DNA from: Blattamonas nauphoetae
Lineage: Eukaryota > Preaxostyla > Oxymonadida
Assembly (NCBI GenBank): GCA_033064195.1
Contig: JARBJD010000162.1
Span: 1 to 64,000 of the forward strand
Reading direction: 5' to 3'
Length of the DNA stretch: 64,000 bases
Part shown: piece after piece, positions 1 to 9,183 of the stretch
Numbering within the stretch: position 1 is the stretch's first letter
How the letters are laid out: the number at the start of each line of letters is the position of its first letter
The notes under the pieces: generated by a model
The model's input: only the letters and a program-made list of their open reading frames with translations
Told to the model about the DNA's origin: nothing
Database searches by the model: none
Program-made: the position numbers and the translations under genes

Positions 1-179
1 AATCCCTTCTTCACCAACTGCGTCCAGAGCACCCCATAACAGGGGAGGATCAACGCACCTGAGACGACGACACAGCAAGTACTCCATAAGTTGGGACGAG
101 ATGAAAGTTGTTTGATCATCAACAGAAATGATTCAGAAGATGAACAGATCAAAGCTGAGAACTCACTATTGAATAATCA

Positions 180-1377
180 AAAGCCAGATGGAACACTTTA
201 TCACCTCACACATTCTAGATGCAAATAAAATGAACAGAGACACATTTGTTCGAGCATCGATTCACAGAACTATTGCGAACGATGATCTTAACTCATTCTG
301 ACTCACAAAACAAATACCATTCGGAGGAAGATCATTTCAGGATTGGTATGAGGAATATGATCACAGATGGAGTGCTGCACATCCCAGGAAAATTCAGAGA
401 GAGAAAGGCAGAATGAGAATTGATCCACCAATGATTCCTAAAACAACGGAAAAATTGTGTATCCATTTCGATCAAAGATGCAGTTCATGTCCAAAGCAAT
501 AACAGGTGATCCACAGAAGACATCAGACAGAAAGGTTCCTCAGAATTGTGATCGACCTTACTTTTCTCCCAAGTTTGGATCATGGGAAATTGATCTTGTC
601 TTTATCCAATCACCAACGTCGAAAACAGTATTGCAGATTTATCTATTTGCCATCAACATCAACACCAAATACCTGGTGGTCATTCCTGTTCTGGATAAAT
701 CATGGAGCAAAGTCAAGACTGCAATCAACGATCTGATAATTCATTGTGGAGTTCATGTCAACAACATTCGAGGTGATGGAGAAGCTGCATGGACAAGTGG
801 AGAAGCATCAGAGTTTTTCAAGGATCAGAAGGTCAGTACATATTTCACAAGTTCGCCATTCACAAATCATAATCGAATTGTCGATCGAGTGATCAGAACA
901 ATCAGAGATGGATTCTAAGACAATGCGACACAAATGGCCAATCATTCACTGATGAATCAGATGGTGGAATACTACAACATGACTCCACATCGAGCGTACT
1001 GGAACAAGTTCACTCCACAGCAGGCACAAAACAATCGTGAAATCGAAGCTCTGTATATCTCCAGTTGTGAAGAGCAATTAAAGAACATCCAAAGACAGTA
1101 GACAACACAGATGTTATGGAAATACAAACCAGGAAATATTCTATTGATTCACCTTGATCTGGACAAGACTGTTGCCAAGTTTCAGAAGAAGCGAAGACAG
1201 TTTCAATTCGTGGGGAAATTCATCGAATACAAACACGGTAATGTGGTCGCTACACTTCTGAATGGTCTCACGTGTCTGTCAAAAGTTGTCTACGTTCCAA
1301 TCCAACACACAAAGTTCCATGCAGACTCTATTGACGACTTAACTCCAGAATTCATGGCTGAATTCGGTCTATTCTGA
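180..1377 (+). pseudogene. rve-type integrase remnant of the Polinton-like element
   Basis: Separate stretches resemble the RNase H-fold core of retroviral-type (rve) integrases and, further right, a basic C-terminal part with a beta-rich, chromo-like look. Polintons use such an enzyme for insertion. The gene is broken, with several breaks, and is treated as a fossil. It stands at the left of the visible element, ahead of the small frame at 1447. Confidence 0.7.
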
Positions 1378-1446
1378 CCTCAGAACTTCGTTCGCTTTAA
1401 TTTGGCGTAGTTTCGAAATTGTTTCAGATATTTTTATTGCATTGAA

Positions 1447-1797
1447 ATGACATCACTGAAAATATTAGAACCGTTTGATCCTGAGCAGAAAGAGTTCACA
1501 AACATCCACGACTTTCAGAGATACTTGGAGAAGAATAGAAAAGAACTGAATGAGTACACAACTCAGAAACGGAATAGGATGATTCAAATTGATGGATACA
1601 GAATTACAAAAATAAGAGGTGAGATAGCACTGAGGAAACGATATGTCGATGCTTCCACTTCTCCCAATTCACTCTCGATTGATCAAAGATTGTCAGACAT
1701 TGAAGAATCAATTCGAACGCTCACAGACACTCTCAGCATGAGACTTCGAAGTCTTGACGAGACCATTGGAAACCTTCTACAAGAGATCGCCGACTAG
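1447..1797 (+). CDS. Small coiled-coil protein of the Polinton-like element
   Basis: An open frame of 116 codons starts at an ATG preceded by an AT-rich stretch (about 1428-1438) like those before the other genes of the element. The protein is charged and helix-prone. Its C-terminal half has heptad-like spacing of I/L residues (DIEESIRTLTDTL), which suggests a coiled coil and oligomer formation. It has no family that I recognise. Its stop lies 15 bp from the end of the convergent ATPase gene. A small structural protein is possible, but that is inference from position only. Confidence 0.5.
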   Translation: MTSLKILEPFDPEQKEFTNIHDFQRYLEKNRKELNEYTTQKRNRMIQIDGYRITKIRGEIALRKRYVDASTSPNSLSIDQRLSDIEESIRTLTDTLSMRLRSLDETIGNLLQEIAD

Positions 1798-1812
1798 GCG
1801 AGTGCGACGCCT

Positions 1813-2667
1813 TTAGCAAGGTTCTCTGACCCTTCTGATTAGTCCATCTTTGTTGATCTCATTCAGTGCTACTCCATCAGTGTTGTATCGAAGAATGATT
1901 GCTTCACACTTTTGTTTCCGTTGATAGATATTCCAGAAGTGTTGAATGTCAATTGGTGAGTTCAACTGAGGATTGACTCTACTGATTCGTTCTTTATTGA
2001 AGCCTCCAAAAATCCACATTGAATCAATGTTTGACTTCATGTCTGCTGACAAACTGAAGAGTTCATGCATTGTCAGAAAGAATGTGAACTTTGGCTGTCG
2101 ATTCTCCAATAATAAGTCGATCATTGTCATTCTATTTTTGGATGTTCTTCGTTCACCTAGGATTCTGCGACAGTCATCAAGGAGTATTATCGTTTGGAGA
2201 TTCTTCACTGAGAAGTCATCAATGTAAAGTGAGTCAAAGAGATTCTCTCTGCATTCATCTGTGATTCTGTTCTGCCATTGATTGTCCATAATTTCTTCAT
2301 ACGCAGCTTTCGATTCAGAGAGTTCCGACAGAAATGGAAGTGCATCATCGTATTTCACTTTCACATATGGAACGTTCAGTATTGGTTTGAATTTGTCGAA
2401 TGTTGGATCAATGTTCTTATCAGTGACGAAGACAAAGAAGTGAAATAGTTCATTCCTAACCTGAACATTCTGGAGCTTGGCAACCTCTCGAAGAGCATTG
2501 AATGTTTTCCCACTTCCTCTATTTCCCACGAGGACATTGACACTGTTGCGATTGAAATTCAAGTCTGGATGAATCTGTGATTGCACTTCATGAGACACAT
2601 TCCTACTAGATGCTTCACTCAATTTAGCATTCACGTATGTTGTAAGCGATAACGGAGATTTCTTCAT
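1813..2667 (-). CDS. FtsK/HerA-type genome-packaging ATPase (A32-like) of the Polinton-like element
   Basis: This 284-residue protein has a Walker A motif, GNRGSGKT, at residues 48-55 and a Walker B motif, IILLDD, at about 160-165. A sensor-like segment (FTFFLTMHE) follows. The length and layout fit the compact packaging ATPases of Polintons, virophages and adenovirus-like viruses, which pump DNA into preformed capsids. It is transcribed away from the 320-residue gene, and the 61 bp between their starts must hold two promoters. The reverse-strand upstream region lacks the clear T-rich motif of the forward genes, so timing of expression may differ. Confidence 0.8.
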   Translation of the reverse strand: MKKSPLSLTTYVNAKLSEASSRNVSHEVQSQIHPDLNFNRNSVNVLVGNRGSGKTFNALREVAKLQNVQVRNELFHFFVFVTDKNIDPTFDKFKPILNVPYVKVKYDDALPFLSELSESKAAYEEIMDNQWQNRITDECRENLFDSLYIDDFSVKNLQTIILLDDCRRILGERRTSKNRMTMIDLLLENRQPKFTFFLTMHELFSLSADMKSNIDSMWIFGGFNKERISRVNPQLNSPIDIQHFWNIYQRKQKCEAIILRYNTDGVALNEINKDGLIRRVREPC

Positions 2668-2701
2668 TTGTGATTTAACTCCAATTAAAATATACTTTTG
2701 G

Positions 2702-2715
2702 TTTTTTTATTTTGT
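2702..2715 (+). promoter_or_regulatory. T-rich motif before the 320-residue gene
   Basis: Reads TTTTTTTATTTTGT, 14 bp before the ATG. It is the leftmost strong member of the element's repeated upstream motif. Confidence 0.5.
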
Positions 2716-2728
2716 ATGAAAACACACA

Positions 2729-3691
2729 ATGTCACAAAAGATAGTGTACGTTCAACCACAAAGAAAAGCACAAGCGAAGAAACCAAGAAGGAGATACGCA
2801 GCCGACACTCAAGCAGCATTGAAACGAATCTATGCCGACGATGATATTCAAACCAGACGCAATGATGCTCTGTGTAGTCTTCCATCAGCACGAGAGTATA
2901 TTGAGAGAACAGGACGGAATTGGACTGCGAAAATAGAACAATATGGACAAGTTCCTGATGTGATGGTCTACGATGATGATACTGGAGATCTGATTGCAGT
3001 CAATGGTGCCATGCGAACTCCTTACAACAGTAGACCAGTCAAGGAGACATACTATGCAATGAATCCAACTCCAGATAGGCGAAGACAGACATCCTATACA
3101 TCGTTTAATCAAAACCATGGAAGGAGAATCAAAGCTGTACATCGGAATTTCCTCAAGAATGGAACATACGATTTGCCAACCAATTATCGAGACATCAGCT
3201 ATGAAGAGATGAAGACCAAACGATCTCAACAACCATATGCAATAATGAAGAGAGCTGTTGGTGAACACATGACAGACACATTGGGAATAACTCGTGCAAA
3301 TCGAAGCAATCCAGCTGATCCCAGCAAGAATGTGTTAGACAATATGGTGTTCAATTCAATTCAATCACAGATTGCATCACTGATGTGGGATCAATGGCTT
3401 CATGATCATGTTCAGGACTACAATCCCAGTATGAAACAAAAGAAAGCCTTCAAAGATCAGATTTATCCAGTGTTTCTCCAAATGATCACTCAAGATACAA
3501 CGTATTTATCGGAATACTGTACTCGCTATTCAACTCACATATCAACAGAAGTTAATAAACTGAAAGCCAAAGCATTCAAAACAGTCACAGATGATGATAT
3601 CAGTGGATACCAATCTGAAATGCCTGGGTATTTTCGATTTGCACAGTTGGACAGTTCTGGAATGGGAGAAATAGATCGAGCAGAAAAGTGA
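2729..3691 (+). CDS. Unrecognised 320-residue protein of the Polinton-like element
   Basis: The frame is open from an ATG that lies 14 bp after a T-rich motif at 2702-2715. The first 25 residues are strongly basic (KAQAKKPRRRY), as in DNA- or capsid-associated virion proteins. The rest is mixed alpha/beta with many polar residues, and I see no enzyme motif. It stands between the packaging ATPase and the small virion-type genes, where Polintons often carry minor capsid or penton genes. I do not see enough to call it a penton. Confidence 0.6.
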   Translation: MSQKIVYVQPQRKAQAKKPRRRYAADTQAALKRIYADDDIQTRRNDALCSLPSAREYIERTGRNWTAKIEQYGQVPDVMVYDDDTGDLIAVNGAMRTPYNSRPVKETYYAMNPTPDRRRQTSYTSFNQNHGRRIKAVHRNFLKNGTYDLPTNYRDISYEEMKTKRSQQPYAIMKRAVGEHMTDTLGITRANRSNPADPSKNVLDNMVFNSIQSQIASLMWDQWLHDHVQDYNPSMKQKKAFKDQIYPVFLQMITQDTTYLSEYCTRYSTHISTEVNKLKAKAFKTVTDDDISGYQSEMPGYFRFAQLDSSGMGEIDRAEK

Positions 3692-3710
3692 ATTAAAAAA
3701 CATTAATATA

Positions 3711-3726
3711 TATTGTTTATTTTTAT
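3711..3726 (+). promoter_or_regulatory. T-rich motif before the 196-residue gene
   Basis: Reads TATTGTTTATTTTTAT, 9 bp before the ATG at 3735. Confidence 0.5.
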
Positions 3727-3734
3727 AGAAAGTG

Positions 3735-4325
3735 ATGCAACCAATTCTAAGTTGTCAATTTACGAAACACACAAGTTCTTCTTCAGTACCAACATCAATC
3801 ACCAACAATGTCATCATCGAGGATAGGAGCAAAGCTGGTGTAGATAATAGAGGATCGAAGATGGAGATGGAAAGAGTATGCTCTGAGCCTATAGTCACTA
3901 ATGAACGTGGAGCTTACGATCCACCACTGGAGACATATCCATCAGCCCCCATTCAGAGTCGTTCTATACCACTAAGAGAATACACTTCTAACATTTCAGC
4001 ATTCAAAGATCAGCTCCTGCTCGTCTACAAGAATGCATTCGCCTGTGAAAAGAAACTCCTGAACAATCTCATAGAACCATCGAAGAAACTGATCACAAAC
4101 CAAAGTGATTTATATGCGCTGATTGCGACTCTCACTGGGATTAATGATGTGGTGATCGAACTGGATGATTTATCTGATAAGTGTCTCTGTCTGAATAAAC
4201 TCCCAGTGTTTAGAACAATATTCAAGATCCTTGTTGGTGGAAAAGACATGAGTATTGCCTATAACGAAGCATACAACACTATTCTCAATTGTGGCATTTC
4301 TCTGACAAAGGCAATACCCCGTTAG
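3735..4325 (+). CDS. Unrecognised 196-residue protein of the Polinton-like element
   Basis: The ATG at 3735 follows a T-rich motif at 3711-3726. The N-terminal third is Ser/Thr/Pro-rich and probably disordered. The C-terminal two thirds (from ISAFKDQLLLVYKNAF) look alpha-helical, with several cysteines. No known domain is evident. It lies between the 320-residue gene and the pair of small MAPG-starting genes and has the same orientation, so it probably belongs to the same late-type gene row. Confidence 0.55.
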   Translation: MQPILSCQFTKHTSSSSVPTSITNNVIIEDRSKAGVDNRGSKMEMERVCSEPIVTNERGAYDPPLETYPSAPIQSRSIPLREYTSNISAFKDQLLLVYKNAFACEKKLLNNLIEPSKKLITNQSDLYALIATLTGINDVVIELDDLSDKCLCLNKLPVFRTIFKILVGGKDMSIAYNEAYNTILNCGISLTKAIPR

Positions 4326-4374
4326 GGCAGAAATCTCTTCTGAGATTTTTCCCGAGATAAATTATTAATGAATT

Positions 4375-4390
4375 GTATTTTTTTATTTTT
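4375..4390 (+). promoter_or_regulatory. T-rich motif before MAPG gene 1
   Basis: Reads GTATTTTTTTATTTTT, 6 bp before the ATG. Confidence 0.5.
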
Positions 4391-4396
4391 ACATAA

Positions 4397-4705
4397 ATGG
4401 CACCAGGAAGTTTCAACAAACTCAAAAATATCGGCAAGCAATTCTTTCAATTCATCAAACCTCTAGCTCCAACATTGCTTCAAGTCGGTGGTGGATTACT
4501 CTCTCAAACGAACAGTAAATTTGGACAAACCGCGGGTGGAATACTCAATGGATTAGGAGGAATGATGGACGTTTATCAACAAAACAAGGCGATCAATCGT
4601 CAACAAAAACCGCAGATGATTGAGTACGAACCACCTCGAAATGGACGATTCTCATATGATGATATGCCACTCTCGTCAAATTCCAAAATTCAATTCAAAG
4701 GATAA
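4397..4705 (+). CDS. Small amphipathic MAPG protein 1 of the Polinton-like element
   Basis: This 102-residue protein begins MAPGSFNKLKNIGKQ. An amphipathic basic helix leads into a Gly-rich hydrophobic stretch (LLQVGGGLLSQ) and then a polar tail. It shares its first four residues and its overall layout with the next gene, so the two look like paralogues. Small basic amphipathic proteins of this kind in adenovirus-like viruses (for example protein VI) act inside the capsid or on membranes. That role is inferred from shape, not shown. The start is fixed by the T-rich motif at about 4375-4390. Confidence 0.55.
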   Translation: MAPGSFNKLKNIGKQFFQFIKPLAPTLLQVGGGLLSQTNSKFGQTAGGILNGLGGMMDVYQQNKAINRQQKPQMIEYEPPRNGRFSYDDMPLSSNSKIQFKG

Positions 4706-4726
4706 ACATTCACTAGTATTCGAATC

Positions 4727-4740
4727 TTTTTATTTTTATT
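4727..4740 (+). promoter_or_regulatory. T-rich motif before MAPG gene 2
   Basis: Reads TTTTTATTTTTATT, 3 bp before the ATG, so the transcript leader would have to be almost absent. Confidence 0.5.
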
Positions 4741-4743
4741 AAA

Positions 4744-5064
4744 ATGGCACCAGGTTGGTTATCTAAATTAGCAGCAGTTGGAAAAAACATACTCAGAGTT
4801 GGAGCTCCATTTCTGAATCTCATCCCCTTCGTTGGACCTCTGATTTCTAAGGTAGCACAGACAGGTGTTGAGATGATTCCAGATGTGAAATCGGATCAGC
4901 AAATCCATGCAGAAAAGATGGCACAATATGAGCAAGCGATCAATGAAGGAAACACAGCAGTTGCGAATAAACTAAGAGGAGAAATACTGAGACTTGAAGA
5001 AAAGCTGAAACCAAAGAAGAAGAAAGTCAAAAAGAAACAAGTAATATTGTTTTTTTATTTTTGA
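4744..5064 (+). CDS. Small amphipathic MAPG protein 2 of the Polinton-like element
   Basis: This 106-residue protein starts MAPGWLSKLAAVGKNIL. A hydrophobic segment (FLNLIPFVGPLISKV) follows, then a charged helix and a Lys-rich end. It is the neighbour and likely paralogue of the 102-residue protein. The last codons run through the T-rich motif that precedes the next gene (5049-5062), so coding end and promoter overlap. A membrane-active or internal capsid role is plausible but unproven. Confidence 0.55.
   Translation: MAPGWLSKLAAVGKNILRVGAPFLNLIPFVGPLISKVAQTGVEMIPDVKSDQQIHAEKMAQYEQAINEGNTAVANKLRGEILRLEEKLKPKKKKVKKKQVILFFYF
5049..5062 (+). promoter_or_regulatory. T-rich motif before capsid-type gene 1
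   Basis: Reads GTTTTTTTATTTTT and lies inside the last codons of the upstream MAPG gene. Confidence 0.5.
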
Positions 5065-5068
5065 TAAA

Positions 5069-6928
5069 ATGAATTCGCATATAACACATCTGACAAACAA
5101 AAGAACTGGAGCATCATCATTAACTGGAAATACAACAGGATCAATCAAGTATACCGGAGATGACATTGGTCAAATACAACAACAACTCATGTCTGAACAT
5201 CACATTAATTACCTCATGAATGATGGAGCTCACAGTACTTCTATTCAAGAATTGAAACCATCAGAGAATGCACGATTCTACACAGGACAAGAGATAATCA
5301 TTCCGTTGACTGGTACTCAAGACATTTGTCAAATTGATGATTCCTTCATTACGTTCACCATGACTGCGACTCTGAAAGTTAATAATTGGCAAACAACAGC
5401 TGGTAAGGTTGGATCGTACATGAATGAGAGAATCTTCATCTTCGTTGGACTCAAGCATTCTGCATCAATCTTTCGTGACCGTACTGTTCTTCACAACAAT
5501 CAGAGAATCATTAGCACAACAAACAATGATGTCTCAATGGAATCACACATTTACAATATGATAAAACCGAAGAGTCAATTGGAGAATCGAAAACATTGTC
5601 ACACACCTTGGCAGAATGCATGGAATCATGATGAATCGGTTGCTGGTGTTTATATTCCACTTTCGGATTTTACAACGACGTCCGGAACAGGAGTGTTTCA
5701 AGACACTATTGATGTGCCTATTCGTGTGTCGATTAATCTTGAGGATCTTCTGATATTCTCAGGGATGACTGACTATCCAAAATGTCTCTTTGGCGATTTG
5801 AAATTGAGTGTTCACATGAATGAAGATGCTTTCGTTTGTTGTTCTGTGAATCCTGAACTCACTTTGAAAGATACGCTATCATCACTCGTAACTGGAACAG
5901 CAGCAGCACCAACGATTAAAGCAGCAATTCTCAATTGCATTCAACATCGTCCCTATTTCCGAACCAATCTTGTTACATCATGCACCAAGAGCTTTGTTCA
6001 AATTGGTCAATCATTTCTGCAACCAACAGTTGCAAAAGACATAGTTTGCTCAACAGCCAATGTCGTGACAACAGAACCTGAATTTGTCGATCAGTACATC
6101 TCAATAAACGTCACAAACTATCGGATTGATGATGTGTATTGCATGAGTGTTGGATACAAAATGAAAGATGGTGCGATAAAGAAACTCATGGAGATGTATC
6201 AGAATCGTCCTGGAACAATTCCAGCTGAGAAGATATCGTTCTATCCATTTCAGAAGACGCCAACGGCAACAGGAATTGATTGTACTCAGCAAATGGTAGT
6301 AGTGAATGCAAAGGATATTATGCTCCTCTTTCGTCATTATGACAATGAAGTCACTTGTTTCCACAACCCAATGCAGAAGAATATCCAAGTGACTTTACAA
6401 AACAGGTATTATCCAGAACAACCGACAACAACTATTGGAGCTCGCTTCTATCAGTTTGCATTATCGACTCTCAATCTCGATTCGTACCTAGCTGTTCCAG
6501 ATGATTTGGAGCGATCACTGACGGATTCTCTCGTTGAAGCGAAACTCACTGGTGACGGAACATATCCAAATGAAACAATGACAAGAGTTCGTCCAGTTCA
6601 TGACAATACTGACTTCCTTCTGTGCTTCCCAACTCAAAGAAGTGGCTGTCCAACGAACTGTAATGATTCGATCAGTTCAAAAGGAAACACTGCTGTCACT
6701 TTAAGATCACATCCAATCTATCAAGGTAATCTCGATACATCCTATAATGTATACAATCCTAGTCAAAGTGGCGGTGATATGACAACATTTACTCATCCTC
6801 CAGCACCGATTCTAGCAACCACTGCAACCACATGGTGGGTACTACGATACTGTAATGGTGAACCAAAAGTTGAGTATTATCCCAATCACACACTGAAGGC
6901 GTTGCACAAAGATTTAGGAATCATGTAG
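5069..6928 (+). CDS. Major-capsid-type protein 1 of the Polinton-like element
   Basis: At 619 residues this is the largest protein of the element, rich in beta-prone segments, Asn, Thr and Gly. Its size and place after the packaging ATPase and small virion proteins fit a double jelly-roll major capsid protein. It is clearly related to the next gene. Both have a middle block around FGDLKLSVHMNED / FGNLRLRFHLTTD and a C-terminal block around PPAPILATTATTWW / PPPPILALHQATYW. The jelly-roll fold is inferred; I cannot run a structure search. The ATG follows the T-rich motif at 5049-5062 by 6 bp. Confidence 0.7.
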   Translation: MNSHITHLTNKRTGASSLTGNTTGSIKYTGDDIGQIQQQLMSEHHINYLMNDGAHSTSIQELKPSENARFYTGQEIIIPLTGTQDICQIDDSFITFTMTATLKVNNWQTTAGKVGSYMNERIFIFVGLKHSASIFRDRTVLHNNQRIISTTNNDVSMESHIYNMIKPKSQLENRKHCHTPWQNAWNHDESVAGVYIPLSDFTTTSGTGVFQDTIDVPIRVSINLEDLLIFSGMTDYPKCLFGDLKLSVHMNEDAFVCCSVNPELTLKDTLSSLVTGTAAAPTIKAAILNCIQHRPYFRTNLVTSCTKSFVQIGQSFLQPTVAKDIVCSTANVVTTEPEFVDQYISINVTNYRIDDVYCMSVGYKMKDGAIKKLMEMYQNRPGTIPAEKISFYPFQKTPTATGIDCTQQMVVVNAKDIMLLFRHYDNEVTCFHNPMQKNIQVTLQNRYYPEQPTTTIGARFYQFALSTLNLDSYLAVPDDLERSLTDSLVEAKLTGDGTYPNETMTRVRPVHDNTDFLLCFPTQRSGCPTNCNDSISSKGNTAVTLRSHPIYQGNLDTSYNVYNPSQSGGDMTTFTHPPAPILATTATTWWVLRYCNGEPKVEYYPNHTLKALHKDLGIM

Positions 6929-6956
6929 AGACAACACAGTAAAAGAAAATTATGAT

Positions 6957-6975
6957 ATTGTATTTTGTATTTTTC
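6957..6975 (+). promoter_or_regulatory. T-rich motif before capsid-type gene 2
   Basis: Reads TTGTATTTTGTATTTTT with one or two flanking bases, 5 bp before the ATG. Confidence 0.5.
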
Positions 6976-6980
6976 AATAA

Positions 6981-8699
6981 ATGAGAAGTATCAGATCAAA
7001 TCAATCCAGACCAACATCGACATTAATTGAGCAAATCGAAGTCCAATCATACTTGCCAAAACAATGGGATTCAGAGCCACACATTTATTCCATCCAAGAA
7101 GTGCATCCAACGAATCCACCTATGCCTTGCAGAATCGGAGATGAGATTGAAGTTCCACTGTGTTATGATGGTCATGATGTGACTGAGTTTGCGAAGAGTC
7201 ATTTGCGTATCGATCTCACGATTACAGTTCCATATGAAAAACCACAACAATGGGGAAAAAGTAGTATATCTTACTTCGGAATGTTCTACGGTTTCAAGTC
7301 ATCATCAGATGCAATTCGAGATATGAGATTGGTGGACAGGAAAGGAAACATCATTGACAATTCACTCCAGAACAATCATGTTCACGAATCATTTCTGTAT
7401 CACACTTTCAAGTCATATGAAGAGAAAAACAACATGAGACACTGCTACAGTCTTTTTGAAAATGTTCAGAGAATGGATCCGAGTGTGTGTGGAGCATATT
7501 TAATACCAATGGATGGTACAGAAACCTCCTATCCGTTGACTATTCCTCTCGTAATTCCATTTGTGAATCTCCTTCCACTGAGTACCTTCGATCAGTATCC
7601 GAATTCAATCTTTGGCAATTTACGTTTACGATTTCATTTAACGACTGATTCACTTGTGTATTGTCCCATTCGAGCATCAACTGTCATTCAAAAAACGATA
7701 CAACAAAAATACGATACCCCTCGTGCCGTGCCGATTGATACTTTTGTTCAACGAGGTTATCTTCAATTGATGGATAATAAAGAATTGTCATTTTTAACTA
7801 TGGAGTTTACGCAAATTGGGAATCCAGTTCTACAATGTGAAAGACATAGAGGACCTAACCACGTCGAAGGAACAGCATCTAAGGATTCCCATTGGGATTG
7901 GATAGAACCTAAACCGACAACTTCAACTGTCCTCTCCTCATCTGTGGATAAAGTCGCTTCGATTTGTTCCGGATATCAGATGACTGATGCAACGAAACAA
8001 TCACTCTTTAACACTTACTCAAAAACTGTGTATGTCATCAAAGCAGAAAGAATTGACACGCAATCATTTCAATCATCTGCAAATGCCATGGGAGTGAGAT
8101 CAAACATCAGTATCAAACTCAACAATCTCATGAATCTTATGTGCCTATTCCCTGAAAAACCAAACGAGTGTACAGTCTTTCGCAATCCTCAATATGTTGG
8201 TCAATTCGAAATGCTTGGATCAAACTTTCCCAATTTCCCGATGTCAACCATCTCACCTGAGTTCTATCAAATGATGATGGTGAATGGTGCTTTCATTGGT
8301 TGTTCTGCAACGGAAGAGTTTGAGAATTCCATTTGTGAACCTCGCATTTGGGACAAAGGTAGTTTGGAAGATATAAAAAGGTACAAGAAAATAAAACCAT
8401 TCACAGATGCAACTTGTTTCACATTTATGGTTCCAACTGATCGAAGTGAAATTGCTGGTGGTGAAGAAGGGATTTCAACTGCAGAATCAGTCAACATTGT
8501 CTTCAGAGGAACACCTATCAATCAGGGTGAACTCGATCCATATTTCACTTCAACTCCAGAAGGACCTCCTCCACCTATATTGGCATTACATCAGGCTACA
8601 TACTGGTTGTTTTGGATTGAGAATGGACAACCACGAGTGCGATATGTCATTGATCGTCGACTCCAGGAAGCGTATGAAGAAGTGAAGAGAGGGTATTGA
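6981..8699 (+). CDS. Major-capsid-type protein 2, tandem paralogue
   Basis: This 572-residue protein is related along most of its length to the gene just upstream, but diverged enough that only blocks align by eye (for example IGDEIEVPL against TGQEIIIPL near the N-terminus). Tandem capsid-type paralogues could be the two hexon-like building blocks of one shell, or a hexon and a vertex-type protein. The T-rich motif at 6957-6975 lies just before its ATG, and another copy follows the stop at 8714-8727. Confidence 0.68.
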   Translation: MRSIRSNQSRPTSTLIEQIEVQSYLPKQWDSEPHIYSIQEVHPTNPPMPCRIGDEIEVPLCYDGHDVTEFAKSHLRIDLTITVPYEKPQQWGKSSISYFGMFYGFKSSSDAIRDMRLVDRKGNIIDNSLQNNHVHESFLYHTFKSYEEKNNMRHCYSLFENVQRMDPSVCGAYLIPMDGTETSYPLTIPLVIPFVNLLPLSTFDQYPNSIFGNLRLRFHLTTDSLVYCPIRASTVIQKTIQQKYDTPRAVPIDTFVQRGYLQLMDNKELSFLTMEFTQIGNPVLQCERHRGPNHVEGTASKDSHWDWIEPKPTTSTVLSSSVDKVASICSGYQMTDATKQSLFNTYSKTVYVIKAERIDTQSFQSSANAMGVRSNISIKLNNLMNLMCLFPEKPNECTVFRNPQYVGQFEMLGSNFPNFPMSTISPEFYQMMMVNGAFIGCSATEEFENSICEPRIWDKGSLEDIKRYKKIKPFTDATCFTFMVPTDRSEIAGGEEGISTAESVNIVFRGTPINQGELDPYFTSTPEGPPPPILALHQATYWLFWIENGQPRVRYVIDRRLQEAYEEVKRGY

Positions 8700-8713
8700 A
8701 TAGAACAAATATG

Positions 8714-8727
8714 ATATTTTATTTTTG
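8714..8727 (+). promoter_or_regulatory. T-rich motif after capsid-type gene 2
   Basis: Reads ATATTTTATTTTTG and precedes the decayed small gene at 8740-9183. It may also serve as the 3' end signal of the capsid gene. Confidence 0.4.
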
Positions 8728-8853
8728 TAGAAAACACAAATGGTGAAGCGATACTTCTCAATTTAGAATTCTCACACTGCTCAACTCCCTCCTGATTTTA
8801 CCAATTCTCGAAATCAAAAATACATTCATTTCCTCGACTGCAAACTAATCCAT

Positions 8854-9183
8854 GTGAAAGAAGAGATAAATGGTTCTACAACAGTGGTATCAAAAGACAT
8901 TCCTCAGCACATTCCAATCCACGGTGATTGGATCCAGACTGATGCATTCAATGATTCATTTGTTGCTTTCTGTAACGAACAGATTGCGAAGCGAAAGAAG
9001 TGGGAATTAAGTACTCGACAATCAATTGTGAAGATCTGGTTCAAAGACAGTTCTGGTGATTCAATTGAGTTGGAAACATCAGAGACAATCAATGGAAAAA
9101 TAATCAAGGAGTATTATGAATTTCTGGTTGATCTCATGTTGGAATACCAATCAGTGTATTATATTTTTGGATCAGTTCATTGA
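8854..9183 (+). CDS. Small element frame, probably a remnant
   Basis: An open frame of about 109 codons encodes a polar protein with no recognised domain. The region from 8740, just after a T-rich motif, to 8854 looks decayed, so the small gene that once lay here is probably broken. Its 3' end overlaps the end of the convergent fibre-like gene by about 50 bp. Confidence 0.35.
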   Translation: MKEEINGSTTVVSKDIPQHIPIHGDWIQTDAFNDSFVAFCNEQIAKRKKWELSTRQSIVKIWFKDSSGDSIELETSETINGKIIKEYYEFLVDLMLEYQSVYYIFGSVH

